A stretch of 64,000 bases of DNA, taken from contig DATLYY010000077.1 of the NCBI GenBank assembly GCA_035574275.1, positions 1-64,000 of the forward strand, given 5' to 3'. A program made the position numbers and the translations under genes. The notes beneath the pieces are model-generated. The model made no database searches and was not told the DNA's origin. It saw only the letters and a program-made list of their open reading frames with translations. This DNA is from Verrucomicrobiia bacterium (GTDB lineage: Bacteria > Zixibacteria > MSB-5A5 > DSPP01). This document shows positions 33,486-41,267 of this stretch, piece by piece (within the stretch, counting starts at the first letter, position 1; every line of letters begins with the position of its first letter).

Positions 33486-34540
33486 TTTCCTTGTGCGGGG
33501 CTTCTCTGCTCGAGCCGGTTCTCAAGCATGTTGTTTCTGTTTTTCCAGCCGTCCGCCAGCCGTTCCAAATTCACCGGGCCGAATTTTTTAGTGAGCAAAT
33601 CGCGGACGAAAATCCACAGGAGTCCAAAAGTAAAAGCCGCTGCCGTGGTTGTCAAGACGAGGAGCGTTCGCTTTGGGGCCGATTTCTTCAAGGCCGGCAC
33701 GGCGGCGTCCAATACCTGCACGATCGGAATCTCCTTTTCCGTTTCGATTTTGGCCAGCTCGTACTGCTGGGTCAAGGTCATGTAAGTTTCCGATTTGATG
33801 CCGAGTTCCCGCTTCAGCCGGGCCAGCTCCCGGTTCAGTTCCGGGTCGTCCGAGACGGCAAAGTTGCGGTTTTTTTCCAAAAACCTTTCAAGGCGGTCTT
33901 CTGCCCCGGCCAGCTCCACTTTCACCGAGTCGAGCCGGCGTTCAAGATTCTGCTGGTGGTTCAATGCTTTTGTTTTCCGCTTGGAACGGTTGTAGTACTC
34001 CAGTTCGGCAACGAATTGATTGGCAACCAAAGCAGAGAGTTCCCTGTTGCCAGTCGTGATGGAAAGTGTAATAATGCCCGTTTTAACGTCCATGGCGACC
34101 TGCCGCAAACCGGCCAGCTTACGTAATCCCGATTCGTAATTTTTGGCCTTCAAGTATTCCAAGAGTGTTTGCTCAACCGGTTTTCTTTTGTGCGCGTAAC
34201 GGTAGCGGGCGGACAAAACCGCTTCGCCAATCAAGCGGCTTTTCAAAATTTCCGGATAAAGTAGGGAGGAACTCTCCAGCCCCGCCGCCGTGCCGCTCAT
34301 ATCAAGCCCCATGGAGGAGGCCAGCCCGGACAGAACCCCCATTTTATCCTGCTTGCCGGAAGGCAAAAGCACCACTTTAGAGGTGTACTGGGCAGGGAGC
34401 AGGAGGGCGACAATCGCGGAACCGAGGAAAGCGGCGGCGGCCAGCTCGACCAAAAAACGCCTTCTTTCCCAAAAACGAAAGGCCCAATAAAGGAGGAGGT
34501 TTCCCTCCGGCGGACGGGTGATTTCGAGGCGGCTCGTCAT
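33482..34540 (-). CDS. Chain-length determinant protein (Wzz family)
   Basis: Two membrane helices, about 31-49 and 306-325, bracket a periplasmic coiled-coil domain (about 195-290 rich in E, R, K, L). The N-terminal YTSKVVLLPSGKQD and the C-terminal VLDAAVPALKKSAPKRTLLVL are the usual Wzz boundaries. No kinase domain or separate BY-kinase gene is present, so it is a co-polymerase without the autokinase. Confidence 0.9.
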   Translation of the reverse strand: MTSRLEITRPPEGNLLLYWAFRFWERRRFLVELAAAAFLGSAIVALLLPAQYTSKVVLLPSGKQDKMGVLSGLASSMGLDMSGTAAGLESSSLLYPEILKSRLIGEAVLSARYRYAHKRKPVEQTLLEYLKAKNYESGLRKLAGLRQVAMDVKTGIITLSITTGNRELSALVANQFVAELEYYNRSKRKTKALNHQQNLERRLDSVKVELAGAEDRLERFLEKNRNFAVSDDPELNRELARLKRELGIKSETYMTLTQQYELAKIETEKEIPIVQVLDAAVPALKKSAPKRTLLVLTTTAAAFTFGLLWIFVRDLLTKKFGPVNLERLADGWKNRNNMLENRLEQRSPAQGK

Positions 34541-36867
34541 TTCGTTTTGGCGATGATGAAGAAAGTGGTGGCGAGGCCGGAGAGAATCGAAATGGTGGTT
34601 GCCAAATCCCGCGAAAAATGTTTTTTCTCTTCGATTTTCAGCGGGACGATGATGGCGTCCCCCGGTTCCACTTTCTTTCCTCCCACCCCGCCGGCGATGA
34701 CCCGGCCGCTGGCCTTGACCAAGCGGGTTTCCTTTTTGTCGGCATTCGGCGTAAAACCGCCCGCTTTTTTGATGTAGTGATTGACCGATTTTCCCCGCTC
34801 GTAGCCGATGGTGCCCACCGAAGCGACCGCCCCCAAAACCTGTACGCCGGAGGGGAAGTCCGGCACGAAGACTTCGTCGCCGTCCCGCAACCCGAGATTT
34901 CCCTTTTTCCCCTTGCTTTTGAACAACTCAACCGGCTCGAATATGATGCGGGAGATTTTGTCCGTATCCACTGGAACGGTAGGGGGCGCTTCCACATTTC
35001 CCAGCGTGTCCCGCTCCAAAAGCTGGGTGTTGGCAATCAAGGCCGGCAGGTTCTGGCGTTCGAGGATTTGGGCAATGGCCTGACGGGTCAGGCTGATCCC
35101 GGGGATGAAGGCGCGGGGGGTGAGTCCCCCGGCCCGCTGAATCAGCTCGTACAGGGTTTCGTTCTCGTGCCGCAGGGCATACTTGCCGGGGAAATAGACC
35201 TCGCCGGAAATTTGCACCACCCGGTGCTCCCGCCAGTCCGGAAATTCACGGATGAAGATCTTGTCATCCTCGGCCAGAGGCGGGTCGGCCTCCAGGCCCG
35301 GTGCGGAAAGGACCGAGTCAAGCGGAACGTAAAAAACATCCGAGGGTTTGCCGGGATTGACGCGGGCCAGTTCGGCCTTCAAGAGATAGGCGTTTTTGTT
35401 CAAATTCCCGGCCCGGAAAACCAAATCAGAAAGGCGCATATTTTCAAACAGTTCATAACGGCCCGGACGTTTGACTTCCCCTTCAATGGAGACGAACTTT
35501 TTCCGCTCCACCTCGTAAATGCCGTACAGGACGACGGAATCGCGATCTTGGAGCAAAAGGTTGGCGGCGGTATCGCCGGACAAGAGTTTTTCGACCGAGA
35601 AGGAAACCAGTTCCCGTTTACCATCCGGGTTCGTTCGGAAAATATCGGCCCGGGGCAGGTAGGCATCCGGCTCCAACTGTTCGCCATCGTTCAAAAGTTC
35701 CTTTACCCTCATTCCCTCGCGTCGTTCGAACCCGCCGGGGTGTTTCACCTTGCCTGCTATCCAGACCACGTTGGGCCGGAACTGGTATTTCGAAAGAACG
35801 TAGATTTCATCCCCGTCCCGCAGCGGGAAGCCGCCGGTCTCCCCGGAGGAATCGGACAAATCCAGATTGACCAGCTCCCGCTGATCGTTTTTCTGCAGCC
35901 GGTCCAAAACCACCTGTTTCAAATAGGCCGTAGGCAAAAGTCCGCCGGAAAGCGCAATCAAGTCCCAGATTTTTTCGGTTCCTTTCAATTCGTATATGGC
36001 CGGTCTGCGGACTTCCCCTTTGATTTTGGCCTGCGGTCCGGAGACCGGCACATACACGACATCCCCCGTCTCCAATTTCTGATCGGAAGCGATATATCCT
36101 TTCAAGAGAAAATCGTACAAGTCCAATTCCGACACTTCGCGGTTCTGTCGCAGAATTTTGATTTTCCGCATGCTTCCCCGCTCGGTCGGCCCGCCGGCGG
36201 CGTAGAGGGCGGAAAAGAAAGTCGAAAGTGAAGAGAGGGTGTAGCCACCCGGCTGTTTCACTTCCCCCAGCACAAAGATCTTGACCGAGCGCAGTTTTCC
36301 GAGCATTACGGAGACATGAAAGTTAGAATATATTTTGGCCAGCCGGGCTTTCAGCTTGGCTTCGAACTGGGGGACCGTCATTCCCCAAACCACTATCTCT
36401 CCCACTTTGGGAATGAAAATTTTCCCCTCCCGGTCGACAGCGAGGTTGAACTCCTCGTCGGCCCGTCCCCAGAGATTGACAAGCAGTTGATCTCCAGGCC
36501 CCAACAAATAGGTCTCCGGAACGGGAGTTTCAGGAATCGGGGCGAAACTGGCCTCAGAGCTTTGGAAGATTTCAAAGCCGAACGGCTTTAATTCGGCCGC
36601 ATTTTCTTGCTTTTGAAAAGAATCGGAAGTCGGAATTTTTTCGGCCGGGATCGGAGGTGTGCCGGCACTGTCGTACAAAGACGGCGTGTAATACATTTTG
36701 GAGAGGGGAGGGGTCTTGGGCGGGGAGGTAAGTTCCCCTTGTTTCTTTTTTTCCAAATACTCCCGAATCAGTTTTTTTTCTTCATCGGTTATCGGCTGGG
36801 CGGAAAGTTCAAATGGATAGCCGACCAGAAAAGCAAGCAGAATGGTGAATCCTATTCGGTTTCTCAT
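34537..36867 (-). CDS. Outer-membrane polysaccharide export protein with multiple SLBB domains (Wza-like)
   Basis: Starts at ATG 36867, which follows AGGAGG and gives a signal peptide (MRNRIGFTILLAFLVGYPFELSA). The poly_export domain begins at YLLGPGDQLLVNLWG and continues IFIPKVGEIVVWGMTVPQFE. At least five to six SLBB repeats follow (for example VFVLGEVKQPGGYTLSSLST-like, KIKGEVRRPAIYEL, IAGKVKHPGGFE, ISGEVYFPGKYAL, VLGAVASVGTIGYERG). A C-terminal helix ends the protein. At 776 aa it is twice the length of E. coli Wza. First gene of the operon. Confidence 0.92.
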   Translation of the reverse strand: MRNRIGFTILLAFLVGYPFELSAQPITDEEKKLIREYLEKKKQGELTSPPKTPPLSKMYYTPSLYDSAGTPPIPAEKIPTSDSFQKQENAAELKPFGFEIFQSSEASFAPIPETPVPETYLLGPGDQLLVNLWGRADEEFNLAVDREGKIFIPKVGEIVVWGMTVPQFEAKLKARLAKIYSNFHVSVMLGKLRSVKIFVLGEVKQPGGYTLSSLSTFFSALYAAGGPTERGSMRKIKILRQNREVSELDLYDFLLKGYIASDQKLETGDVVYVPVSGPQAKIKGEVRRPAIYELKGTEKIWDLIALSGGLLPTAYLKQVVLDRLQKNDQRELVNLDLSDSSGETGGFPLRDGDEIYVLSKYQFRPNVVWIAGKVKHPGGFERREGMRVKELLNDGEQLEPDAYLPRADIFRTNPDGKRELVSFSVEKLLSGDTAANLLLQDRDSVVLYGIYEVERKKFVSIEGEVKRPGRYELFENMRLSDLVFRAGNLNKNAYLLKAELARVNPGKPSDVFYVPLDSVLSAPGLEADPPLAEDDKIFIREFPDWREHRVVQISGEVYFPGKYALRHENETLYELIQRAGGLTPRAFIPGISLTRQAIAQILERQNLPALIANTQLLERDTLGNVEAPPTVPVDTDKISRIIFEPVELFKSKGKKGNLGLRDGDEVFVPDFPSGVQVLGAVASVGTIGYERGKSVNHYIKKAGGFTPNADKKETRLVKASGRVIAGGVGGKKVEPGDAIIVPLKIEEKKHFSRDLATTISILSGLATTFFIIAKTK

Positions 36868-36895
36868 AATCCTCCTATTTCCCGCAGGGGTATAA

Positions 36896-36911
36896 GGCAA
36901 AGCGAAGGCCA
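36896..36911 (-). promoter_or_regulatory. Sigma-54-like -24/-12 element ahead of the EPS operon
   Basis: Read on the minus strand, TGGCCTTCGCTTTGCC keeps the GG and GC dinucleotides exactly 10 bp apart, as in the TGGCAC-N5-TTGC consensus. A start near 36885 would leave a leader of about 18 nt that contains AGGAGG. No enhancer-binding protein gene is in the window, so this is a motif match only. Confidence 0.35.
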
Positions 36912-37118
36912 AACATTGAAATTGGCGAAAAATCCCCTAACTCAAAGCGAGACAGCGGATTTCGCTTGGGTTTTGACAGTGCAAACCGGCTGGTTTTGAA
37001 AAAGTTTCTAAACCGGCCGGAAAAAAATTCTTTTATTAGGTTTTCAAGTAACTATGACGGCTGTGTTTGCCAAAAGCAGTAGGGTTTTCACTTTGTTTTT
37101 TTCTTTGTAACAATTCCC

Positions 37119-37147
37119 TTGACCTTGGGATACGTTCCCGTTTTATT
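37119..37147 (+). promoter_or_regulatory. Sigma-70-like promoter for the dockerin-domain gene
   Basis: TTGACC (37119-37124), 17 bp, then TTTATT (37142-37147). The spacer contains a GGGA-N5-TCCC inverted repeat at 37127-37139 that could be an operator. Transcription from near 37154 would give a leader of about 50 nt ending in GGAAGGGAGG. Confidence 0.4.
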
Positions 37148-37205
37148 TCTCCCTGTACCGCCTTCCTTGAGGGGGAAAGGCATAACCTAAGGAAGGGAGG
37201 AAGCC

Positions 37206-38954
37206 ATGTGCTTCAAGAAGTTTGCAGTCCTGTCCACCCTGACATTCGCCACCTTACCACTATTTACCGCCACAGCCGGCGCGGTCGGCTCCATTTCCGG
37301 TCAGGTGAAACTGGAGCATGAAGTGGCTGTGGTGCCGGTGGTCGGTGCCGCCGTTTCGGCCATTTCCGCCGACAGTCATTTTGTGGGACTTGCCCGCGTC
37401 ATTGACACCCATTTTGTGGCGACGGCCCGCACCGATTCGAACGGCAATTATCAAATTGATAATCTACCCGCAGACCGGTACAAAGTTGTCGCCTGCAAAG
37501 CGGAGTTGGGGTGTTTGTTTTATCCCGGCGTCCGCCATCCGGATTCTGCCCAATGGATAGCTGTTGTCGATGATGAAGTTACCTCCGGTATCAACGTCAC
37601 TTTTCGACCCTTCATCCCTCCACCCCCTAACCCGGCGCTCATTACCGGCCGAGTCACCGATGCCGAAACGGGTGAGGGAATAGCCAACGCTTTGGTGGGT
37701 GCCAGCGGCGAATTTTTGACCATTATTTTTCAAACCCGCACCGGCCCGGATGGCCGCTACGAGCTGTCAGTGGCGGCGGGCGGATATTTTGTCCGTGCCG
37801 TTGCACACGGTTATCTGCCGGGAGAGCATCCCGGCAATCCGGTGCGGCTGGAAGCGTATGACACCGTTTCCAGTGTCGATATTGCCCTGCGGCCATTAGC
37901 TATCGAGTTCGGTTCTCTCTCCGGTCAAGTAATCAATGCGGCCACCGGCACGCCAATACCTCACGCTTTGGTGGTCGCACGCCAGGGGGATGGATTCGGC
38001 TACGGCTCGGCTTTGACGGACAGCGGCGGGCATTACCGCATCGGCCCTTTGCCAGCGGGATTCTACAAAGTCGCCGCCATGGCGCGGGGATTTTTCCCGG
38101 CGGTTTATCCCGATCCGGTAGGAGTGCGCGCGGGCGAAAATACTCCCGATATCAATTTTCGGTTGCATCCCGTGCCGCCGCCGGATCTGGGAACGATTTC
38201 AGGAATGATTACCGATGATTCCACGGGGGAACCGATTGGCTGCGCGGTTGTGGCGGCGATCGGTTTCGATTCCACCTTCCACCATCGCATCGTCCGCTAT
38301 GCCCACACCGATTCAACCGGCAACTACGTTATTGAGGGGCTGCCGAGGATACCTTATTTCGTCGTCGCCTGGGCGCGGGGGTATCTGGGGGAAATTTACG
38401 ACAACGTCCGCCGCTTTGCGGAAGCCACCAAAGTGACGCCGGATGCTTCCGGCATCAATTTCGCTCTGGAAAGAAAAAACAGGGACTCCACGGCGCTTTC
38501 GCTGGCCGGGGTCGTGCAATCCAACGCAAGCATACCGTTGACCGGGGCTTTTGTGCAGGTGACCGACGACGGTGGTTCGACGGTAAACGCCGGGCTTTCC
38601 CTGCCGGATGGCGGCTTTATGATTGAGGGGCTCGTGCCCGGGAACTACACTGTTTCCGCGTCGTTGGATGCCGCCAGCGTTTCGCAGAACGTAGATTTGT
38701 CCGGCGGCTCGGTGGCTGGAGTCAGCTTGACACTGCCGGTCGAGGCTGCCCTGCGCGGCGATATCAACCAAAACGGAACGTATGAACCCTCCGATGTGGT
38801 TTTGCTTATTAATGGTGTGTTCAGTGACTCAGGCCTTTTGCCCGATCGTGCTGCCGCCGATGTCAATTGCGACGGTAAATTGTCCCCTGCCGACGTGGTG
38901 GCAGCGCTGCAACTGGTTTTCACAGGGCAAAGCACTGCGGTTTGCGGGTTCTAA
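37206..38954 (+). CDS. Secreted protein with carboxypeptidase-regulatory repeats and dockerin-like end
   Basis: Signal peptide 1-26 (CFKKFAVLSTLTFATLPLFTATAGA). Five Ig-like CarboxypepD_reg modules follow, each with a G-x-I/V-SG-x-V start and a T-D-x-x-G-x-Y-x-I-x-x-LP turn (for example TDSNGNYQIDNLPA, GPDGRYELSVAAG, TDSTGNYVIEGLPR). The C-terminal 70 residues look like a dockerin type I pair: GDINQNGTYEPSDVVLL and ADVNCDGKLSPADVVAAL, both with calcium-loop Asp/Asn. It is likely exported and may bind a cohesin-like partner; none is visible here. Confidence 0.82.
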   Translation: MCFKKFAVLSTLTFATLPLFTATAGAVGSISGQVKLEHEVAVVPVVGAAVSAISADSHFVGLARVIDTHFVATARTDSNGNYQIDNLPADRYKVVACKAELGCLFYPGVRHPDSAQWIAVVDDEVTSGINVTFRPFIPPPPNPALITGRVTDAETGEGIANALVGASGEFLTIIFQTRTGPDGRYELSVAAGGYFVRAVAHGYLPGEHPGNPVRLEAYDTVSSVDIALRPLAIEFGSLSGQVINAATGTPIPHALVVARQGDGFGYGSALTDSGGHYRIGPLPAGFYKVAAMARGFFPAVYPDPVGVRAGENTPDINFRLHPVPPPDLGTISGMITDDSTGEPIGCAVVAAIGFDSTFHHRIVRYAHTDSTGNYVIEGLPRIPYFVVAWARGYLGEIYDNVRRFAEATKVTPDASGINFALERKNRDSTALSLAGVVQSNASIPLTGAFVQVTDDGGSTVNAGLSLPDGGFMIEGLVPGNYTVSASLDAASVSQNVDLSGGSVAGVSLTLPVEAALRGDINQNGTYEPSDVVLLINGVFSDSGLLPDRAAADVNCDGKLSPADVVAALQLVFTGQSTAVCGF

Positions 38955-38973
38955 ACCAAGCACTTCCGGTTCG

Positions 38974-39004
38974 GAAGCGCCCCTTTGGGGGCGCTTCTTT
39001 TTTT
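38974..39004 (+). terminator. Intrinsic terminator after the dockerin-domain gene
   Basis: GAAGCGCCCC (38974-38983) pairs perfectly with GGGGCGCTTC (38988-38997) over a TTTG loop and is followed by seven T. It separates the secreted protein from the SDR gene. Confidence 0.92.
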
Positions 39005-39044
39005 ATGGCTTGACGGTTTTGGGAAGATTTGACAACTTGTTTTC

Positions 39045-39773
39045 ATGCAGGGCCTTGAGGGAAAAGTAACCATCGTCACCGGCGCTTCGCGCGGAATCGG
39101 GCGCGCCATTGCGCTTTGTTTTGCCAAGAACAAATCAAAAGTGGTGGTTTCGGCCCGGAGTAAAAAAGAGCTTGACGGGCTTGTCAGCCAGATAAAAAAA
39201 GAGGGAGGCGAGGCGTTTGCCGTTCCCGCCGACATGGCCGACGAAGCCCAAATCAAAAATCTGGTTTCAAAGACGCTTGCCCACTACGGCGGCATCGGCG
39301 TCGTGGTAAATAACGCCGGGTTGGGGATATGGTCGCCGGTGGCGGAAATGAAGACGGAGGATTTCGACGCCACTTTCAATGTCAATTTGCGCGGGGTATT
39401 TCTGCTCTGCCGGGAAGTCATCCCCCATTTCGTAAAAAAAGGAGGCGGCCACTTCATCAACATAGCCTCTGTGGCGGCCAAAAGCGCCAATGCCAATCTG
39501 GCCGCCTACTGTGCCTCCAAGGCGGCTTTGGTGATGTTTTCCGAATCGCTGGCTTTGGAGGTGCGCAATCATAATATAAAAGTTAGCTGCGTCTCCCCCG
39601 GAACGGTGGCCTCCGATTTCAGCGAAAAATTTCCCAAAGACCGCCCCGCCAACCGGCCCGGGCTGGTCAAGCTGACCAACGAAGAAGTGGCCGAGGCCTG
39701 CTTGGCAGTTGCTACCCAAAACCCCAATGCCTGGACGTCGGAGTTAATTCTTAGGCCTCTGCGCACCGGATAG
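39045..39773 (+). CDS. Short-chain dehydrogenase/reductase
   Basis: Classical SDR of 242 aa. Cofactor motif TGASRGIG, then NNAG, IASVAAKSA with the catalytic Ser region, and YCASK with the catalytic Tyr and Lys. An Arg/Ser after the second strand (SARSKKE) suggests NADPH preference. The C-terminus (NPNAWTSELILRPLR) resembles 3-oxoacyl-ACP reductase-like members. Substrate unknown. It converges with the DUF2784 gene, overlapping it by 30 bp. Confidence 0.88.
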   Translation: MQGLEGKVTIVTGASRGIGRAIALCFAKNKSKVVVSARSKKELDGLVSQIKKEGGEAFAVPADMADEAQIKNLVSKTLAHYGGIGVVVNNAGLGIWSPVAEMKTEDFDATFNVNLRGVFLLCREVIPHFVKKGGGHFINIASVAAKSANANLAAYCASKAALVMFSESLALEVRNHNIKVSCVSPGTVASDFSEKFPKDRPANRPGLVKLTNEEVAEACLAVATQNPNAWTSELILRPLRTG

Positions 39774-40172
39774 CTTTTTGAACCAGCTCTTGACCCGCTC
39801 CGGCGGACGCAAGAGGTAGGCCGCAATCGAAACAAAGGCCACCAGAAAGGTGCCGACACGGATGGCCACAGGGTCGATGTCCGGATACATAAACTTTTCG
39901 ATATAATGGAGCATAAAACCCCCTTCATACCCGGCGCCGCTTTGCTGACGGAAAAAATTCTCCCATATTGTGAGCGGACAGTATTTACCCAAAAGGGGGA
40001 AAAGCGAAACCAAGAGGATTCCCAGCGCGTGCAGGGTGCGAAACCAAAAGAAATCGAAAAAGCGGCGGTGAACAAAAAAGGCCAAAACGGTCCAGAAAAA
40101 GCCGGTCAACATGAAAATCACCCAGAGAAAGTGCACGATGGTTATCAGCGTGACCAGCGTTTGATCGGACAT
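39744..40172 (-). CDS. DUF2784-family membrane protein, 142 aa
   Basis: Second DUF2784 member of the window. ATG at 40172 is preceded by GGAG (TTTGGAGAA), so I prefer it to longer frames reaching into acpS. Three to four helices include FLWVIFMLTGFFWTVLAFFVHRR and LHALGILLVSLFPLL, with KYCPLTIWENFFR between them and LLRPPERVKSWFK at the end. It shares its pattern with 1815-2270. It is divergent from acpS. Confidence 0.75.
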   Translation of the reverse strand: MSDQTLVTLITIVHFLWVIFMLTGFFWTVLAFFVHRRFFDFFWFRTLHALGILLVSLFPLLGKYCPLTIWENFFRQQSGAGYEGGFMLHYIEKFMYPDIDPVAIRVGTFLVAFVSIAAYLLRPPERVKSWFKKLSGAQRPKN

Positions 40173-40296
40173 TTCTCCAAACATACGGTTTTTTATGAAA
40201 CGGAGAAAGCGGGTCTCGAGCCGGCCGCATTCCCGGGGCAACTTCAAAAAGGGCTTTTCGGGACGGTTAAAAAAAGGTATTTTGGAAAGCTGGAAA

Positions 40297-40677
40297 ATGA
40301 GCGTGGCGGCGATAGGTGTGGATATAATCGAAACCGAGCGCATTAAAAAAGCGATCGAGCACTGGGGGGAGCATTTTCTCTTCCGCATCTTTACCCCGGC
40401 GGAAGTGGCCTACTGCCGGGCCAAGCAGCAATCCCACTACTCCTTTGCCGCCCGCTTCGCCGTCAAGGAGGCGGTCATCAAAGCAATTGGCACGGGGCTC
40501 ACCTCCAATCTGCGCTGGACTTCGATAGAAATTGTCAATGACAAAAAGGGAAAAGCGGAGGTGCGGCTGGGAGAGCGGGTGAAGGAAGTCATCGGCAACA
40601 AAAAGATTTTAATTTCGATGTCCCACACCCACCAGTACGCCATCGGGGAAGCGGTTTTAATCGACGGGGAAGGATGA
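40297..40677 (+). CDS. acpS: Holo-[acyl-carrier-protein] synthase
   Basis: Transfers 4'-phosphopantetheine from CoA to apo-ACP. Motif 1 is GVDIIETERI (metal-binding Asp) and motif 2 is FAVKEAVIKAIGTG (Glu and Lys). The C-terminus SMSHTHQYAIGEAV is standard. Start at ATG 40297 gives 126 aa; longer frames upstream are not supported. The stop overlaps pyrE. The panBCD genes of the same run supply its CoA substrate pathway. Confidence 0.92.
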   Translation: MSVAAIGVDIIETERIKKAIEHWGEHFLFRIFTPAEVAYCRAKQQSHYSFAARFAVKEAVIKAIGTGLTSNLRWTSIEIVNDKKGKAEVRLGERVKEVIGNKKILISMSHTHQYAIGEAVLIDGEG

Positions 40678-41267
40678 AAACGGCCACCTCCACGCAAAAC
40701 GAGGTTTTGGATCTCTTCGAGCGCTCGGGGGCGCTTTTATCCGGGCATTTTTTGCTATCCTCCGGCCGCCACTCGGCGGCTTATTTTGAAAAATTTTATG
40801 TGCTCCAGCATCCGGAATATCTGGTTCGGCTCGGGGCAATGTTCGTGGAGCGCTTCAAAGAGCTTGCCATCGACCGAGTCATCGGTCCGACCACCGGCGG
40901 GATGGTGATCGCCTACGAGGTGGCCCGCCAGATGGGAAAACCCTACTTTTTCGCCGAGCCGAATGAGAAAGGGGACGGCCGGGTATTCGGGCGGGGATTC
41001 GCCTTGAAACCAAAGGAAAAAATTCTGGTCCTGGACGATGTTTTGACCACCGGACGGTCGTTGCTTGAGGTGTTGGAATTGGTTGGACGGGAAAACGGCG
41101 AAATCGTCGGGGTGGGAGTGCTTTTGGACCGCTCGGGCGGAAAAGTCAATTTGGGCTGGCCGTATTATGCCCTGGCCACTTTGGATGTGGAATCATTTAC
41201 CCCGGAAAACTGCCCCCTCTGCCGGGAAGAGAAACCGGTTACCAAGCCGGGATCGAGGAAATTTTGA
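40674..41267 (+). CDS. pyrE: Orotate phosphoribosyltransferase
   Basis: Adds ribose-5-P from PRPP to orotate in UMP synthesis. The PRPP-binding motif is ILVLDDVLTTGRSL. N-terminal LLSGHFLLSSGRHSAAYFEKF matches the PyrE substrate region, with GPTTGGMVIAYEVAR and EPNEKGDGRVFGRGF after it. 197 aa is typical. Two Cys in ENCPLCREE near the C-terminus occur in several bacterial PyrE proteins. Confidence 0.92.
   Translation: MKTATSTQNEVLDLFERSGALLSGHFLLSSGRHSAAYFEKFYVLQHPEYLVRLGAMFVERFKELAIDRVIGPTTGGMVIAYEVARQMGKPYFFAEPNEKGDGRVFGRGFALKPKEKILVLDDVLTTGRSLLEVLELVGRENGEIVGVGVLLDRSGGKVNLGWPYYALATLDVESFTPENCPLCREEKPVTKPGSRKF

Larger units (their letters stand above)
36868..37205. other. Divergent intergenic region between EPS operon and dockerin protein
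   Basis: This 338-bp stretch has no gene I can support. On the minus side it holds a sigma-54-like element close to the export gene and its AGGAGG site. On the plus side it holds a sigma-70-like pair and the GGAAGGGAGG ribosome site of the 37206 gene. A GGCCGG-rich inverted patch (AAACCGGC at 36983, AAACCGGCCGG at 37010) may be an additional site. Confidence 0.5.

Noticed and set aside
34618-36231. 537-codon open frame on the plus strand opposite the SLBB exporter
   Set aside because: Translation is low-similarity and biased, while the minus strand holds an exporter with clear signal peptide and SLBB repeats.
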